The notes under the pieces are model-generated. The model ran no database searches and was not told the origin of the DNA. It was given only the letters and a program-made list of their open reading frames with translations. This document shows positions 62,256 through 64,000 of a stretch of DNA of 64,000 nt, in pieces (position 1 is the stretch's first letter; every line of letters begins with the position of its first letter). This stretch comes from Sapria himalayana (taxonomy: Eukaryota; Streptophyta; Magnoliopsida; Malpighiales; Rafflesiaceae). A program made the position numbers and the translations under genes. The stretch covers positions 1 through 64,000 of the forward strand of contig JAREIK010010368.1 of NCBI GenBank assembly GCA_029783825.1. The letters are read 5' to 3'.

Positions 62256-64000
62256 AAAATAAATTATTTTAATTATTCAGTATAATTTTAATTATTTATC
62301 TGTTTATTTTTATAGAAATATTAATTACAAAATAAATTATTAGTGAGATAGATCAAATTTAAATTAAACCGGTATATCCTAAATAATAATGAATAAATCT
62401 CATTTTTTTCATTTTAATTTTAAATATTCAAATTTAATTATTTATATGTTTATTTTTATATAAATATTAATTACAAAATAAATTATGAGTTAGACAAATA
62501 TAATTTATATATATTATTTTTCATCAAAATAATATAGATAAACTTTTTAAAAGAAAAAAAAAATTAAAAACAAAAAATTATTTTATAGTAATATGGTTTG
62601 CTTTGCTTCTGAATCTTTTTAGGTTTTATAAATATATTTTAATTGATATTTATCTAATTAATAAAAGATTATTAAGTTATTTTTTCATCATTATTAGAAT
62701 ATTTATCAATAAAATTGTTTATATTGAATTTACATGATATATAAATATAATGTTTATTATAACTAAATATTGAATTCACTTTTAAAACATATTTTAAAAT
62801 TATCATATTTTAAAATGTTATAACCTTTGAAAATATGAAAAAATAAAAAAAATAAATTTTATGTTATTTTATTATTTAAATAAAACCTATAAACCACTAA
62901 ATGCATACACAGTTATATCAGTAATCTTTTAAACCGGGTAATGCTTAAATACATAAACCATTAAACCGCTATATACTACTTAATAGTTAATAAATTTAAT
63001 TTTTATTTCAATTTATAATTATTTTAAATATTCATTTTAATTATTTATTAGTTAATTTTTATAGAAATTTTTATTACAAAATAAATTATGAGTGTGACAC
63101 ATATAATTTAAATAATTTATTTTTAATCAGAAAATATATATACGCTTTTAAAAGAAGTATAAAAGAAGAATTATTAAAATTTAAAAATTATTATCAACTA
63201 TTATATTTTACTTTAATTTTGAATCAATTTGGGTTTTGTAAATATTTTTTAATTAATATCTATCTTAATTTAAATAGTTTAATATTTTAATTTTTGATCA
63301 TTATTATAATATTTATCAATAAAATTGTTTATATTTATTTTATATGATATAGAATTATTAAAATTATTATAACTAAATATTGTATTCAAATTTCAAAAAA
63401 TTTTAAATATTATTAAATTTTCAAAGGTTATAACATTTGTAAATGACAAAAAATTACAATTTTTATTGTTATTTTATTGTTTAAATAAAACCTATAAATC
63501 ACTAAATGCCTAAAAACATAAATCTCTAAATTCCTAAACAACAAAACCTCAAAATACTTAAACCATTAAACTGGTATACATTAATAATAAATCATAAATC
63601 TTATTTTAATTTTTATTCAGTATAATTTTAAATTTTTATTTTAATTATTTATCAATTTATTTTTATAGAAATATTAATTACAAAATAAATTATTAGTGTG
63701 ACAGATATCACTTAATATAAACCAGTATTCACTAAATAATAAATAATAAATCTCATTTTTTTTCATTATAATTATAAATATTCATTTTAATTATTAATTT
63801 TTTATTTTTATATAAATATTAATTAAAAAATAAATTGAGTTAGACAAATATAATTTATGTAAATTATTTTAAATCAAAAATATATACATAAACTTTTTAA
63901 AATAAAAAAAAATTTCAAAACAAAAAATTATTATATAGTAATATATTTTGGTTTGCTTATGAATCATTTTTTATTTTGTAATTATATTTAAATTGATATT
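62256..64000 (-). repeat. AT satellite array, minus orientation (block 10)
   Basis: About three monomers up to the window edge, with dyads near 62,821 and 63,430. The TGCATACAC subtype tag is at about 62,902. The array continues beyond the window. No gene is visible. Confidence 0.9.

Noticed and set aside
4738..64000. CRISPR-like regular repetition
   Set aside because: The repeats are about 595-bp whole-monomer satellites in a eukaryotic context, with no short identical repeats alternating with unique spacers.
1..64000. Organellar (plastid or mitochondrial) origin suggested by the AT richness
   Set aside because: No organellar genes are present, and satellite arrays with nuclear transposons and telomere-like repeats point to nuclear heterochromatin.

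Overview
This window is repeat-only plant nuclear DNA, probably pericentromeric or centromeric heterochromatin. I see no intact host gene. The evidence for a plant is a plant-type Ty1/copia retrotransposon, a plant-type BED/hAT transposase, and degenerate TTTAGGG-like telomeric repeats. Species cannot be determined from the sequence alone.

The matrix is one very AT-rich satellite family with a monomer of about 595 bp. Each monomer has (i) a dyad of up to 32 bp centred on GGTTATAACC, (ii) a long A/T stretch with recurring tags such as TGATCATTATTA, and (iii) a TAAANNNN block with an 8-bp period that resembles drifted telomere repeat. The arrays change orientation along the window: plus (about 1-11,350), minus (11,390-13,745), a 3-kb non-satellite segment, plus (16,812-29,926), truncated copia, then minus from 32,956 to the end. 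Monomer subtypes recur in a set order, so there is higher-order repeat structure.

Insertions in the satellite are: a full-length but dead hAT element (1,067-4,737) with matching ends and a degenerate 8-bp target duplication; a second, 5'-truncated hAT on the minus strand (35,319-about 38,612) at the homologous satellite position; a 5'-truncated copia (29,927-about 32,955) with one LTR; a solo LTR of the same family (56,445-57,017) with a perfect 5-bp target duplication; and three copies of an unrecognised 2.35-2.47-kb segment, here called 'X' (26,653-29,002 plus; 40,859-43,329 minus; 59,874-62,255 minus). A 3-kb region (13,746-16,811) holds short degenerate repeats, a tRNA-like motif and a polypyrimidine tract of about 750 bp.

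The elements give a relative history. X sits at the same satellite position in all three copies, so it spread by segmental duplication with its flanks. The copia landed next to one X copy after that duplication, because the other two copies keep the uninterrupted site. It was later cut at an inversion or deletion breakpoint that now joins arrays of opposite orientation. The twin hAT copies are likewise best explained by duplication plus inversion of one insertion.

The least ordinary signal is the satellite itself. Its dyad is kept with symmetric, paired substitutions in several monomers, and every monomer carries an octamer-phased telomere-like block. All similarity statements come from reading by eye; no alignment or database search was run.
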